Below are positions 36,170 to 48,534 of a stretch of 64,000 bases of DNA, piece after piece. Position numbers and translations under genes: made by a program. The stretch lies in the NCBI RefSeq assembly GCF_947179165.1, contig NC_077238.1, positions 37,251,793-37,315,792 of the forward strand. The letters run 5' to 3'. Origin of the DNA: Solanum dulcamara. Lineage: Eukaryota; Streptophyta; Magnoliopsida; Solanales; Solanaceae. The notes beneath the pieces were generated by a model. That model saw nothing but the letters and a program-made list of their open reading frames with translations, did no database searches and was not told the origin of the DNA. Each line of letters starts with the position of its first letter. The first letter of the stretch is position 1.

Positions 36170-36600
36170 ATTTTACACTAAAGCATGTACTTTATTTAGA
36201 AATTATGTTTATAGTATTATATAATAATTCTAATATGTTTAAAAGTTAGTATCATGTTTATAGGCCTTATTAATATTTTCAGCATGTTAATTGAATCACA
36301 TGCCATAAGTTTAAGCCTAATATTTTTAGTGTATTAATTGAAACTACCTTCATGACTCGTTTAATATTTTAGCATGTTAATTTATATAAAAATCATGTCT
36401 AGAATTTAATAAATATTTAGTAGGCTACTTTAATAGATACAATGCCTATAGGTTTGTTAATAAATATTTTTAGAACTTCATATCATTTAGAAATCATACC
36501 TATAATATTTTAATAAATTTCTGGCATATCATTTCGTTTAGAAATCATGCCTATAGTATTTTAATATTTTCAGCATGTTAGTCGGTATAATTACCCGTAT
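36170..36600. repeat. Degenerate AT-rich minisatellite in the H LTR
   Basis: A unit of about 55-65 bp built on 'aaatcatgcctatagtatttt' and 'cagcatgtta' recurs with heavy variation. The series resumes at 38510-38700 after the K insertion, so K landed inside the array. Confidence 0.6.
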
Positions 36601-36639
36601 TTTATAACTTTTATTGATTTTCCTATTTAATACTTAACT

Positions 36640-38474
36640 TTTATAAATAATTTATGACTTTGGAAATGAGTGGCATGATTTTCATATTGATGAAAGGATT
36701 ATTTTGTTGCTAATAATAAAGAAAAAAAAAGAAAAAATAAGTTTGTTATTTTTTTTAAAAAAGGAAAATAATAGTAATAAAAAGGAGAGTTTGATGACAT
36801 TAGAACTTACAACCATCAGACGTGTGGCAGAAACAGAAACAACGAGAAGAGAAAAATAAATACGAAGGAAGAAAGAAAAGAATGGAGAAGAGAAAAACAG
36901 GGTTTTTCATCTCAAAGTATCAAGGTAATGATTCTCGTTCTTTTTTTTTTTTTTGTGATTATGAACATATTTTTAGGGTAGATTTGTGGAGAAATAATGT
37001 TGAAATAAGAAAATATGGTCCTAGAGTTTTTAGCATGAAATCTTAATTTGTGGGTCGAATAATAATTTATTTTAGATGAAATTTGGCGTGCAAGATTGTT
37101 TTAATATGGGTTAACCTAATCTGAGAAAAAAAATCAGATTTGAATTTGAAGGCTCAGGATGACTTTTTGACCTAATTTTTGAGACGAAAACAAATATAGC
37201 AATATAGGAGTCATTGGATTCGTATTCTTATGAAGATTATGTATTTGAACAGATTTTGATTGTTCGAAAATGTTACGAGAGGGTAAAAGTCAAGTTTCAA
37301 AGTGATTATTCGATTAGTTGAGGCAAATGAACTTCTAAACCTCAATTTAAGCTTGTAGATGCTAGTATTTCCTTGTTATGTGTGTTGGGGAATAACGAGA
37401 ATTAGAATGGGTTATTGACCATATGATTAACCTTGAAAATGGAGATAAGGGGTATAAAATGGCAATCTAATGACTTGTATTGGTATGATCGATGTGATCA
37501 GATTATTGACTTATTTAAAAATGTGAAATGACTATATTGTTATGAGATGTGAAAAATTATTGTTGATATATTGTTGATATCCTGTTATTATCGTGAATTA
37601 TATGAACATGAATTGATTGCATTGGTTCTGATATACTGTGGTGAGCTTGAAAATATTATGAAATAAAGGGGTCAGGCCACACGCTCCGTGGCAGGATATG
37701 TATATTGAAAGAATGGACCACACGCTCTGTGGCAGGTTACATGGATAGAAATGCCCACATGAATTTCGGACTGTGACTTAGTGGATGTGTACTGATAGGA
37801 AAGACATGCATCATTTCGTTGCATGGCATCATATTTTTTTTCTTTTTGGTATTTGTGAATTCGTGTTTACCACTTATTGCTCTGTATATGCTGAACTTGA
37901 CTTGATATGATTTACTTAATAAAACTACTGATGAGTATTCGTGGATTGTATTATTATTATTTTTGTGCAAACTGTAGAGTTGGGCTGGTTTTGTGCAGTT
38001 GTAGTTAAGGAGGTTCGGTTGGGATGACATGGGTACTTGTATCTATTGAGCTTTGCTTAGTTTTAGTTGTACACTTGCTGAGTACCATATTATTTGGTAC
38101 TCACCCCTTGCTTTTACACTTGTGTAGGCTGTGAGCCCAAACGTGCTCTATCTCCTTGTATTTCCTACCACATCTGAGGCTATCATTTTAAGTGTTGAGG
38201 TAGCTGTTACATCCATTTAGCGGACACCTCTTACTCTTTTATTATGTTTTAGTCCTATTCTAGAGACAAAGACATTGTGACTGTATTTTCTTTCGTATTT
38301 TGATAATGAATTAGTGGTGGTACACGTGAGGATTTTGAGATTATTTACTTATTTTTGACTAAGTTAAACCTTGCTTTATCTTATTTACTTTCGCGTTTAC
38401 TTAGTTGGATTTTAGGTTGACTTGTCTCGGTGGGTTTAAATGAGTATCATCACACCTGGATTCGGGTCGTGACA
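36640..38474 (+). mobile_element. Solo LTR K (left end uncertain)
   Basis: The right end '...ggattcgggtcgtgaca' at 38474 is followed directly by the resumed H minisatellite. Inside are phrases typical of Solanaceae Ty3 LTRs: the doubled 'ccacacgctc-gtggcagg' at about 37677 and 37709, and a 'gctgagtacc...ggtactcacccc' inverted pair near 38078-38106 shortly before the end. No PBS or coding follows, hence solo LTR. I could not find the left TG end or a target duplication. Confidence 0.5.
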
Positions 38475-39695
38475 ACCGGTTATAATAAATACTTTTGTGA
38501 TGTTATTTTCATATAGAAACTATGCCTATAGAATTTTAATAAGTTTTCATCCTATTATTTTATTAGAAAACACGCTTATAAGATTTTAATGAATTACCCT
38601 TAGTTATTTACTCAAAAATCATGCCTACATTATTTGCCATAAATTTCAGCATGTTACTAATTAGAAACCACGTTCATAGTATTTTATTAAGGTCTTTAGT
38701 TAATAATTAAAACTGTCAAGAATGCCTTTCTTTTATCATGTTCGAGTTTTGCATTAAGCTTCGTGTATCTGATTGTACACACATATTTATTACGACCGTC
38801 AATTAACTTGTTTGTGTTTTCAAGCTTTCTAATTAATTAATCTAGAGGCATATTTGATATTTTATGTGCTAATTGCTCGTCTTAGTTGTTATGTTTGACA
38901 ATGTGTCTAATTAGGAAATCTATATTTTCTTTTAGCCTAGAACCCACCACAATTAGCAAGTCCAATGCCTCTTGGACATTAAGTTGGGACGCTAGACACC
39001 TTTAAGACGTTAGTTTTATATTTCTTTTAGATCGCTTCTTAGGATAATAATAAATGAACTTAGGAGGGGTAGGGATAAATAGGACCCTCAGAAATGATGA
39101 AAAGGTGATTCAGTCATACTTTATATATCTTGTCTTCTGTTAATAAGCCTGAAACTGATCCGAGTAGGATAAATTAATTTAGTTTATATAAATACTTAGT
39201 ATTTTGTTTGTATTTATTTGTGATATTTTAAATACTAAAAAATATTATCTTTTCTTCTATATATGATTGTGCAATTTTCCGTCTCCTCACTTGTCTATTT
39301 CTTTTCCTCATGTTTTTATCGATGTTTAGTTTCTGTTTTTTTATTTCTTTATTTTAAATATTTCCTATCACCTTATTCATTTATTAATTAGTTATAATAA
39401 ATAGAGACCTTATTTGCTATATTTTTAAACCCTCACATAATTTATAAGATTTGGTCGGGACCCACATTTGTGGACCTCAAAAGGTGCCTAACACCTTCCT
39501 TTTGAGGTAATTTGAACCCTTATCCAAATTTTGGTAGCATTTGACCTTTTAATTTAATTTTATATTAATATATAATAGGATAAGTACCCTAACATGCCTT
39601 TAATTCGTTAGATAGCGACTCTTCTTTTTTAAATCCCAAAAAAGAGTTCTCACGTCATTGCAATTTCGTTTTGAGAAAAATGGGGCGTGATAGCA

Positions 39696-39712
39696 TGACG
39701 AATCTGCTGGGA
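39696..39712 (+). other. Primer-binding site of element H
   Basis: TGACGAATCTGCTGGGA follows the LTR end by three bases and matches, with drift, the TGGCGACTCTGCTGGGGA type used by Tat/Ogre elements (tRNA-Arg in published work). The following 39713-40801 is a non-coding AT-rich leader. Confidence 0.7.
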
Positions 39713-40801
39713 ACTATAATTAGGTTCTTACCATTACGTGTTTTATATATTATATGTGGGGTTTATTTTTATTTGTTTATTTTTGCTCGGTGTATTTTAT
39801 TCTCCATGTTATTCCCTTTCCTTTTTCCTTTAATTTATTTTTTGTTAAATTACCAATTTTTGATATATGTTTATTTACTTATTTTGTTATATGATGGCAT
39901 GTTTACTTGTAGTAATTTATTTTCTATGTTTTATCATTTACTTCTCAAACCCTACCCCTATCCCTTATGTGTTTATCATTATTTATTTATTTTTACTTAG
40001 CACACATTTCCTTTTGTATTTATTTATTGCTTTTCTTAAATTGATTATATGTTACTGTTTTTTGTCTAATTTCCACTTGTTACTGCTTTGATAAACTGGC
40101 ATTCCATTCATACTTCCCCCACTTGGGAACCTCTTCTTTTTTTTAATTTTTCTCGTGATGTTGTGCCTTTGCGCTACTCACAAAATTTTCTTCAAACACC
40201 CTATATTTAGAGACTTGGCAGAAGTGCGGGTAAAAGCGGATAGTTTTTTGCTACTGTGGGGCCATGCTCCATCTCGCATAAGAACAACCTTCAGTCCGTG
40301 TCTACCAAATTCTTAGAAAATTATGTCATACAGCATTAGCCTTAGGTGGTTTGACCCTTGGTGTCAATCCACATTATTAGTAACCACCCTATTGTCTTAA
40401 GGGTCCCAACACCCTATAGGCGAGTTGCATATTATGTGTTAAAGTGGTCATGATAAATTAATCAAAGCCAAGTTATGAAAAAATGGAGTTCAGAAAATTT
40501 CTCTAATTCTAAACTCCAAATAATGTCACATAAAGGCTTGAATTAACTATTGTGAATCACATGTCTTCTTAGGACTACTTCTAGTTTAATGAGGCTCCTT
40601 GCAATTTATGATGTTTATTTTAGCAAAACAATGTATTTTTTATCGCAATATGTTCAGTGTTACTAAAATGGTTTTCTCTTTTATTTTTATTTTTTGTCTT
40701 CCCTTTCCTAAAGGTTGATTTGTGTACTATGACATACCATATCTGATCAAACTGTTGCTTCTCCTCTCTTTTCAAGTTCAAATCACAAAGGAAAATATAA
40801 A

Positions 40802-41023
40802 ATGGTTGATGATAATAACATCCTAAAAAGAATTGGTGTGAACATTCCAAGAGATTCTCCTGAAACTTCTGAAGGGAGACATCATTGGAATGATTTGGTT
40901 TTGAGCCTAGAACAAAAAATCTTTGAGCTACAAGAGAAAATGGCTAGTATGAGTGATTTGGCTAGATTTTCGATCTCTCTCAACACCCCTTTTGGGACAA
41001 ATAGGATAACCACACTATCATGA
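40802..41023 (+). pseudogene. gag: N-terminal gag stub of element H
   Basis: The frame starts MVDDNN, has a predicted coiled-coil stretch (LEQKIFELQEKMASMSDLARF) and then SISLNTPF, resembling the N-terminus of Tat/Ogre-type Gag as I recall it. It ends at a stop at 41021. Readable Pro-rich text continues with stops to about 41200, where the D-family LTR begins, so the capsid domain is missing. Confidence 0.5.
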
Positions 41024-41212
41024 ATTAGACCTCCCTCCCAAGTTGTTCTCTACCAACACATCTGACCTCTTATCATCAAAATTGACGAGCTTTACTAGCA
41101 TACCTCCCACAAACACCCAACACCCAAATGTTACTTCTCTATCAAAATCTGCTCAAGATAGGCCTCTCATATCCACTACAGACATATTCTATGATTTCAA
41201 TCATTGCTTCAG

Positions 41213-43927
41213 GTAAATGACCTTAGAAAAGAATTATGACAGTCTATCAGCTTCAAAATGACCAAATTAGGATAGTAGCATGGTCAAAATTAGTATCAAG
41301 GCAATTAGTGCGAGTTTGAGGCCATTTGGTTCTTTATCCTTTGAAATTTGGCCTAAGGTTGACTTTGATAAACATTATTAGAAAATGTGCTTAGATCAAA
41401 ATTCTATCAGCGCAGTTAGTTTTGGAATGTCGAGTTTGGTCTAGAATAACCCTTTGTGCACTTCCCAAGGCTTCTAGTCTAATCCTAAGCTCATTGTGTA
41501 ATTTGGCTAAAAATAACACTTAGGTGTGGGACCCACTTTTGGTTAAAATGACCTCGTATGAGAATTTTGAATATGCCATTGAGTTTAGAATATCTAATTT
41601 GGTAGGGTAGCATAACTCGTTTATACTCACGGGGTTCCAAACGAATCTCGAGCACCCTATCAGAGACTTGGACATACCATAACTCATTTTGCACCAGCTG
41701 TGTCTGGTGCCATCGCTAAAGCGATGTTTGGTCACTAAAGAGACAAGGGAGTCTCTAAAGCGAGTAGACCATCTAGGGCAGGGGTCGCTAAAGCAATGCC
41801 CGCCTTTTGGTGGGGGTTGCTAAAGCGAACTTCGGAGTCGCATTTGCGACGCTTGTAAGTTATTTAGATCTCAATTTTCAATTTGAGATCATAATTTTAT
41901 ACAATTATTTCTCACTCATTTTAAGGCTGATTTGGGCGATTCAAAAGTCTAGATTATGGGGGTTTTTGAGAGGAACATCGTGGTATGGTCAAAATTAGTT
42001 GTAGAATGTTCATTTGAGGAAAATCACTTATTTTAGCTGTTGCATTTGTCATACTTTTGAGCTAAAATAGTGAATTCCTTGCATGTCTACATTTGGATTG
42101 ATTCGAACCTAGTATTGTGTTCCTTTTTGGAACACAAGTTCGAGGTAGTGTTTAGAACTTTTGTATGGAGTTAATTCCAAAATTACTATATTGGGTCTCA
42201 CATTCCTGATTTTGACTCCAAAATGGGCCCGTCTTCTATTTTAGTAATTTGAATGTCAAAATGACCATATTAACATTGTGTACCTATTATTGATAGCTTG
42301 GCAGTATTCAGAGGCTATTATGAAAGAAAAAGCTCTAATTCTGTGATTTTAGAGCGCGCGTGATCGGCCTATGGGTAGGGTACGATTTTCCCTTCATTAG
42401 ATTGAGCTTGAGAATGTGATTGCATATTGATTAGTTAGAGTTTGGGATTCGGTAGTGTTGAATCATTCCTGGAAGTTAAGAAATCATGTTTTAGGCCTTT
42501 TTGGAGTTTTATCGGGTACTTGTGAGGATGTTACTTGCCTTGTTGATTATACATGCCTCATGGTGTATTTGTGCGATCGTTTTATCATCTACTTGAAGAA
42601 TATTTGTCCATAGTGTAGGTTTGACTAGTGCTTGCCTTAGAAATGCATGATTCAGACCCAATAGGCCTTAGTTTTTGCCCTGACATCATTCAGCTGGCTT
42701 AGATCCTTGTAGACTTGTGTAGCAAACTTGAGTCTGGTAGTTTTGGCCTTAGCTAGGCAACCCGCTTGATCCGTTGACCTTCTAACTCTACTTTCCCAAT
42801 TCTGCAGCTTCACGAGTTTCGACGGCGACACCAAGTTCTATTTTGTGATTCAAGATTGCTTTGGATTCGGTTCTGATGGTTTATTGATTGTGTAAGTATG
42901 GACGGTGATCCATAGAGTTTAGCATCTATCAATCTTTGGGAGTACTTATAGTAGCTATATTCAGCACGTTTGTTGGGCATCCAGATTCAAGATCTGATCT
43001 CGATCTTATTGGCACTTCGGCGAGCATCCGATTAGAGATCCAGCCTCAAATATTCAGATACATATACAGAGCATCCAGTTAGAGGTCCAACCTCAATTAC
43101 TTGATACTTGATCAGTTCTTGAATACTTCTAGGAAGTATCCGGTGAGGGGTCTGACATCCGTTTTGTTAGATTCTACTAGTTTGGGTTGAGGTTCTTGTT
43201 CTATATTTATCGATCTTTGGCTTATAGGGGTCCATTCCAATTTTTATTTAAACTTGCACTCGAGTGTACCTTCTGGGTTTATGGTATTCCAGTTAGGTGT
43301 AGTTTAGTTGTAGATTACTTTAGTTATATTTATCTATACTTGTGTGTATATCATTACGTTATTTTAGTTTAGACTTCTGCTCTTGACCTTTATTTTATGC
43401 TATTCTATTCTCTCTTTTCGTATAATCTTTACTCTTCAAGATCAATCGGCCTATGATTCCTACTAGGTACCTATTGTTTTTGTATTCATACTAGACTCTT
43501 CATTTGTTTCTCGGATGTAGGTCCGAGCACTAGGTTTTAGTATTGATTTGAGCTTCGAGCGGTCTGATTCAAAGACAGGGGTGAGCACTTGGCATTTTAT
43601 ACTATTCTGGTCTCCATATGTATATATAGACTAGTCTTTTTCTTTTTTAGAATTGTATTGTTTTAGTGGTCCTCTTTTGCGGCTTGTACTCTTTTGTTTA
43701 GTCAGCTTTGTACTAGTGACTTCTCAATTCTGAGAGGGACCAGTTGTGTATATATATATTCATTTTGCTTTATCTTCCGCTTATTTATGCTATGTATGTC
43801 AGAATTGCTTATTCATATTTAGTTTTTACTCTTAAACCCATTACTAATAGTTCTGGGTTATGGTTTGGCTTACCTACTAGTGGGTTATAGTAGGTGTCAT
43901 CATGACTTGATAAATTGGGTTGTGTCA
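41213..43927 (+). mobile_element. LTR 'B': 5' LTR of element D, first ~195 bp missing
   Basis: It aligns with LTR A from the latter's base 196 on, carries the TCGCTAAAGCGA-type array at 41710-41860, and ends '...gggttgtgtca' at 43927 before a PBS. LTR A shows that the true start TGTAATGACCC is absent; instead H gag sequence joins directly at 41212. Length as present is 2.7 kb. Confidence 0.78.
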
Positions 43928-43930
43928 AGT

Positions 43931-43942
43931 TGGTATCAGATG
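43931..43942 (+). other. Primer-binding site of element D
   Basis: TGGTATCAGATG, matching the tRNA-Met-type site TGGTATCAGAGC with the last bases changed, lies three bases after the LTR end. Confidence 0.8.
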
Positions 43943-44134
43943 CCCTGGTTCATTGGTCTCACTTGTACAGACCTAAAGTCCAATAGAGTTCTACGAATTG
44001 GTGTGGAGACGTCTGTGACTTATCTTCATGAGGATATAGGATGTCGTTGCTAAAATTTCCCATTTTTTCTCACTTTCGTGCATCGTGTGTCTTATTGGTT
44101 CCTAGAAATCTCACTTATTTCACTTTTTCACGAG

Positions 44135-46071
44135 ATGGCTCGCATGCAAGGAACAATGGTCGGAGATAATGCATATGGGCCCGTAGATAAAGCCCCGGCT
44201 AGGGGTAGAGGCTGACGTAGAGGTTGTGAAAGGGATGCAACACTATCCTATTATAAAGAAGAGGATCCTGAGCCTAAGGAGGACCCACAGGTAGGGTACG
44301 TACCTCCACAGCCAGTAGGGCCGAGACCAACCCATCCACCACCTATACCAGTTGCAGCACTAGAGATTTAGGTGATACTTACCTAGATTTCGGAGGATAT
44401 AGGTGAGACGATACTGATGCCAGCTCCAGCTCTAGCCCTGACACCGCAGGGTCAGCCTGCAGTAGTATCCCAAAAGGGCCAATAACTACCAACTCACAGG
44501 GCTGCATAACTAGGTATTAATGATGGGGTCATGCAATTATGCGAGTAAAAGATGCTCGGAGTATTTCAGAGGCTTTCCCCATCGATGTTTATTACAGAGA
44601 CTGGGGATGATGCTTATAATTTCTTGACTACATTCTAGGAGAATCTTCTTTCCTTAAGCCTTGTGGAGTCGAGAGGAGCCGACTTCAGTGCACATCAGTT
44701 CTACGAGCTATCCAACCAGTGGTGGCACTCATACTTGTAGTCTAGGCCAGCTCGGTCACTCCTTTATCTTGGGATGAGTTTTAGAGGCCTTGTTGGCCAA
44801 GTATATACCACAAAGCATCTAAGACATGCATTTTGATAGGTTCTCCAGGTTGGAGCAAGGCTCCATGACTGTATCAGAGTACAAGGCAAGTTTCCATGAG
44901 ATATCCTGCTATGCCACAATGATTTTACCCATAGAGGAGGAGAGATTTTTTTCTTTGTGCATGGGTTATGATATATACTGAGAGTTGATACGAAGCATCT
45001 GGCTTCGGTGGGCCATTCATTTTTGGATGTGGTCCACCACGCCCAGTCTATGGAGTATATTTATCACGAGGCCTAAGAGGGCAGTGATAATAGGATTTGC
45101 TACCAGGAACAGCTAAAGTAGGTCCCAGACTAGAGGAATAGACCCTTATAATAGTTGCTACTAGAGATTTCAAGAAGGTTAGTTCAGTTGGCCTATTCAG
45201 GTAACATTACCTGTTTATGAGGGTAGTCAGCGTTAGTAGGGTGGTCCTAGTAAGGGCTAGAGTTCAAGGGGATCAAATTTTCATTCTTCTTACTGTGGTT
45301 GGGTTATTCTAGCGCGTTCAACTTTGGGGTGTATGATTATAATAATTTAGATCATTGGTCCTAAATGTGCCCTTAGCCAGGGTGAGGGGTGATTGTACCA
45401 GCTCCCTAGTAGCTATACTAGTAGAAGTAGTGCCTCCAACCATCAGAGGCGTAGTTTATGACAAGGATTATTAGGGCAGCCAACGGGGTGCTAGAGGTGT
45501 AGCATAGGGAGGCAGGTTAGGAGGTAGGTCAGACGCACTAGGGTAGAGGTGCTTAGGGACATTTCTATGTGGCTCAAGCAAGGGCAGAGGTTTAGGCATC
45601 CACCAATGTCAGTACAAGTACACTTCTATTATGCCACCAACCTACTATATATTTGTTGGACCCAAGATCCACTTATTCATATGTATCTGTCTATTATGCT
45701 CCTCAATTGGGTATGAGGTCCTTGTCCTTATTAGAGCCGATTCATGTTTCGACCACAGTGGGTGAGTCTTTAGTAGTGGATCAGGTGCTGCAGTCTTTCT
45801 TAGTGACATCTTGGGTATGATACTAGAGTCGACCTTATTTCGCTAGATATGCTAGATTTTTATGTGATTTTGGGTTTGGACTAGTTATCCCCTTACCATG
45901 CAGTCTTGCATTGCTAAGCCAAGATCGTTACCTTAGCCATGCCTGGAATTCCTCTAGTGTTATGGCAGGGTGTTTATAGTCACACACCGACAGGGATCAT
46001 CTCTTTTATGTGGGCTTGGTGGTTTATTTCTTTGGAATGTCTAGCTTATTTGGCCTATGTACGTGATGTTA
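44135..46071 (+). pseudogene. gag: Element D gag and protease, broken and cut by element E
   Basis: Gag starts MARMQGTMVGDNAYGP at 44135 with an Arg/Gly stretch and a stop at about 44211. A capsid segment is readable near 44560-44900 (VFQRLSPSMF, TGDDAYNFL, ADFSAHQFYELS, LEQGSMTVSEYKA). No zinc knuckle is recognisable. From 45655 the protease reads DPRSTYSYVSVYYAPQLGM: the expected small residue after D-P is Arg, so the D-x-G motif is lost. The text stops at 46071, where E is inserted (preceding five bases 'tgtta'). Confidence 0.7.
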
Positions 46072-48299
46072 TGTAAGACCCCTAAAGCTGAAAAATCCAG
46101 CAAGTAAGATTTGGATAAAATTTCTTTCACTGTGTCAATCTACGAACTGACCTACGACTCATAGGAGTTCCTACGTATCGTAGGATGGATTTGTAGGAAG
46201 TACATTGAGATTGGAAAATTGGTTAAGTTAGAAAGGGATCTTATGAGTCAGTGTATGAGTCGTATAAAGTCTTACACTTGTAGAAGGGATTCGCAGGGTC
46301 AGTAGTTTGATTCCTACAAAATACAAGCCTCAGTACGTTTGTTACCACTCTAAAAGATGAGTCGTAGGCATGTTTATGACTCATAGGAATGAGTCGTAGG
46401 AGAAGTTTAGAGACTCAGGTTTTAGGGTTTTTCAAAGTTGCCAGGACGAAGGATCCTACGACCTATCACAATTTTGATGAGTCATAGAATGAACTCCTAG
46501 GGAGGGCCCTGAATTCTGGAAAATTTTTCTAAGTATAGGACTGGTCTACAAGCCATTCCTATGATTCGTAAAAATGATTATGACTTGTAAGGGCATAGTC
46601 GTAGGGTCTTCCGGCCAAACTTAATGAGGGGTGTTTTGGGTCTCCCTATAATTCATTAATGAATGTGGCCGATTTTGGGGCTAGATTCTCACTATTAACT
46701 AACCTTAAGAACTCCTAAGCCTCTCATTCTCACATTAACTCTCAAAATTACAAAACCTTCTCTCCCAAAGTTCCTCTCAAGAATCTTTTTCTTCATTAAC
46801 AAATTTCTAGGGTTTTCTTCAAGATCAAGTCTACTTTTTCAATTTCAATGCTAGAATACATCAAAGTATGTGATCTTCATCCATGGGTACCTTTAACCCA
46901 TGGAATCCCAAAGTTCTATCTCTAAATTCTCTATGATTCTTTTATTCGAAAAACCCTAATTTTATTATAATCCATTGGGTTTTCTTATTCATGATATATT
47001 ATATGATTATTGATTAAATTATACATTTAATTGATATTTTCTTCATGAATTATGTATGGGTTGGTGTAAGAAATATGATCATGCATGCTTTAAATTAAAT
47101 TTCATGATTTTCAAGGAAATAGTTAATGTATTGAAAGTTCCTACTCTAATTTTATGTATAAGCTATGATCATAAATTTCAATTATGAAAGCAAATTTATG
47201 ACAAGAGGTAACTTAGGGTCCTTAAATGGAGACATAGGGACCTAACACTATTTTTCATGCAAGATTATGAAAGGAAAGGATGACTTAGGGTACTTAAATG
47301 GTGACATAAGATCCTAATGATAATTCTTATGATGATGTAATGTATTAAATTGAGTTATTATATGAATTACAAACTTTATGAACAAGCTTATAAATATATG
47401 TTAAGTATGATTTATGATATGTATTCTGTGGGATTTGACTTAGCATCGAATGAGGCTTGAGGTGGGGGCTAGACCTATGGGGTCCTTATATAGAGTCTCT
47501 AGTCTCATAACTACATGCCACCATAGGATTTTTCTTTATTACCTAGCTAGTGGATCCACATATAAAACATGTTCATGACCTGTCTAGCAGGGTGAAGTCT
47601 AGCTTTGCAAGTAGATTCCCTTTTCTTCTATTGTATTGGGAGACATCGTGATTCCATGTTATAGCTCGCATGGTCTTATTGTTGGTTATGTTTCTATCAC
47701 ACATATGTATACTCTCTTTATGTACTCCTTATGATTTCACTTATGTCTTTCAAATGATTTGATAAACTATGGTTTCTTCGTGACTCTACTTATCATCTTA
47801 TATAGCAGGTACGTTATTTGATCATTGCGTCTCATGTTTTATATTGCATAGCATGCTCGCATACTTAATACATTCAAATGTACTAATGCATGCTTTTGCC
47901 TATATTGTATCATAATGTAGGGGTTGACAAGCACATTCAATCTCCACCTGGTTAGAGTTGAGTTCCCACTTTCATTATTGGTGAGTCTTCATTTGTCGAG
48001 GGACGGGTTATGGTTTTTTCCTTTCATTTTAAAGACTTTGGTTATATTAAGTTGAGGGTGAGATAGGGACATGTCTTAGTCCCCACCCATATTGACTATG
48101 TAGAGGCTTATTGGACACAAATGTAGAAGTCTATGTTATCTTGATTCTTTTGAGTTTATGCTATATCTATTGGACTTTTATGAGTTTCCTCTTATTGTTT
48201 ATCTTATGTATGCTTATTATATGCTAAGAGACTTGGTTAGGGTTTCTTTGAGAATCCTAATCACCGTGTCATGGCTAGGCCCTAGTCCAAGTGGTGATA
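46072..48299 (+). mobile_element. 5' LTR of element E
   Basis: Begins TGTAAGACCCC and ends '...agtggtgata'. Bases 46140-46620 are dense in TACGACTCGTAG-type near-palindromes ('ctacgactcatagg', 'tacgtatcgtagg', 'gagtcgtagg', 'gagtcgtaggag'), mirrored in the truncated 3' LTR. A pyrimidine-rich leader-like stretch lies at 46740-46800. No protein is encoded. Confidence 0.85.
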
Positions 48300-48302
48300 A
48301 AT

Positions 48303-48316
48303 TTGTTATCAAAGCA
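48303..48316 (+). other. Primer-binding site of element E (degenerate)
   Basis: TTGTTATCAAAGCA corresponds to the tRNA-Met-type TTGGTATCAGAGCA with two changes, three bases after the LTR end. Confidence 0.75.
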
Positions 48317-48534
48317 CAAGGTTTTAAGTGTGTCATAGGGAGTCCAACATGCTACTCAGGTAGAGTCTTATTCATGGATGTGAAGAGCACCACATCTTTG
48401 AGTAGGAGGCTATAAGGTGTTCTAGGAAATCTTCATTTCATTCATGATCTATGTCGTGCCATAGAGTGTACTTTGAGACTTCCTCTCCTTAATAATTATT
48501 CTTTGCACTTTTTAGAAAAAGCCTCCAAGAAGAG

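Larger units (their letters stand above)
22840..41212 (+). mobile_element. Element H: Tat/Ogre-like retrotransposon, LTR split by J and K, 3' part lost
   Basis: The LTR opens TGTTGACACCCAATTTTGACC at 22840 and closes '...gggcgtgata' at 39692, followed by a Tat/Ogre-type PBS. Removing J (24615-35091) and K leaves an LTR near 4.7 kb, long but usual for this group. LTR pieces: 22840-24614, 35092 to about 36640, and 38475-39692. Internal sequence runs only to 41212, where a D-family LTR begins, so pol and the 3' LTR are absent. LTR frames such as 23584-23904 have no recognisable protein. Confidence 0.72.
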
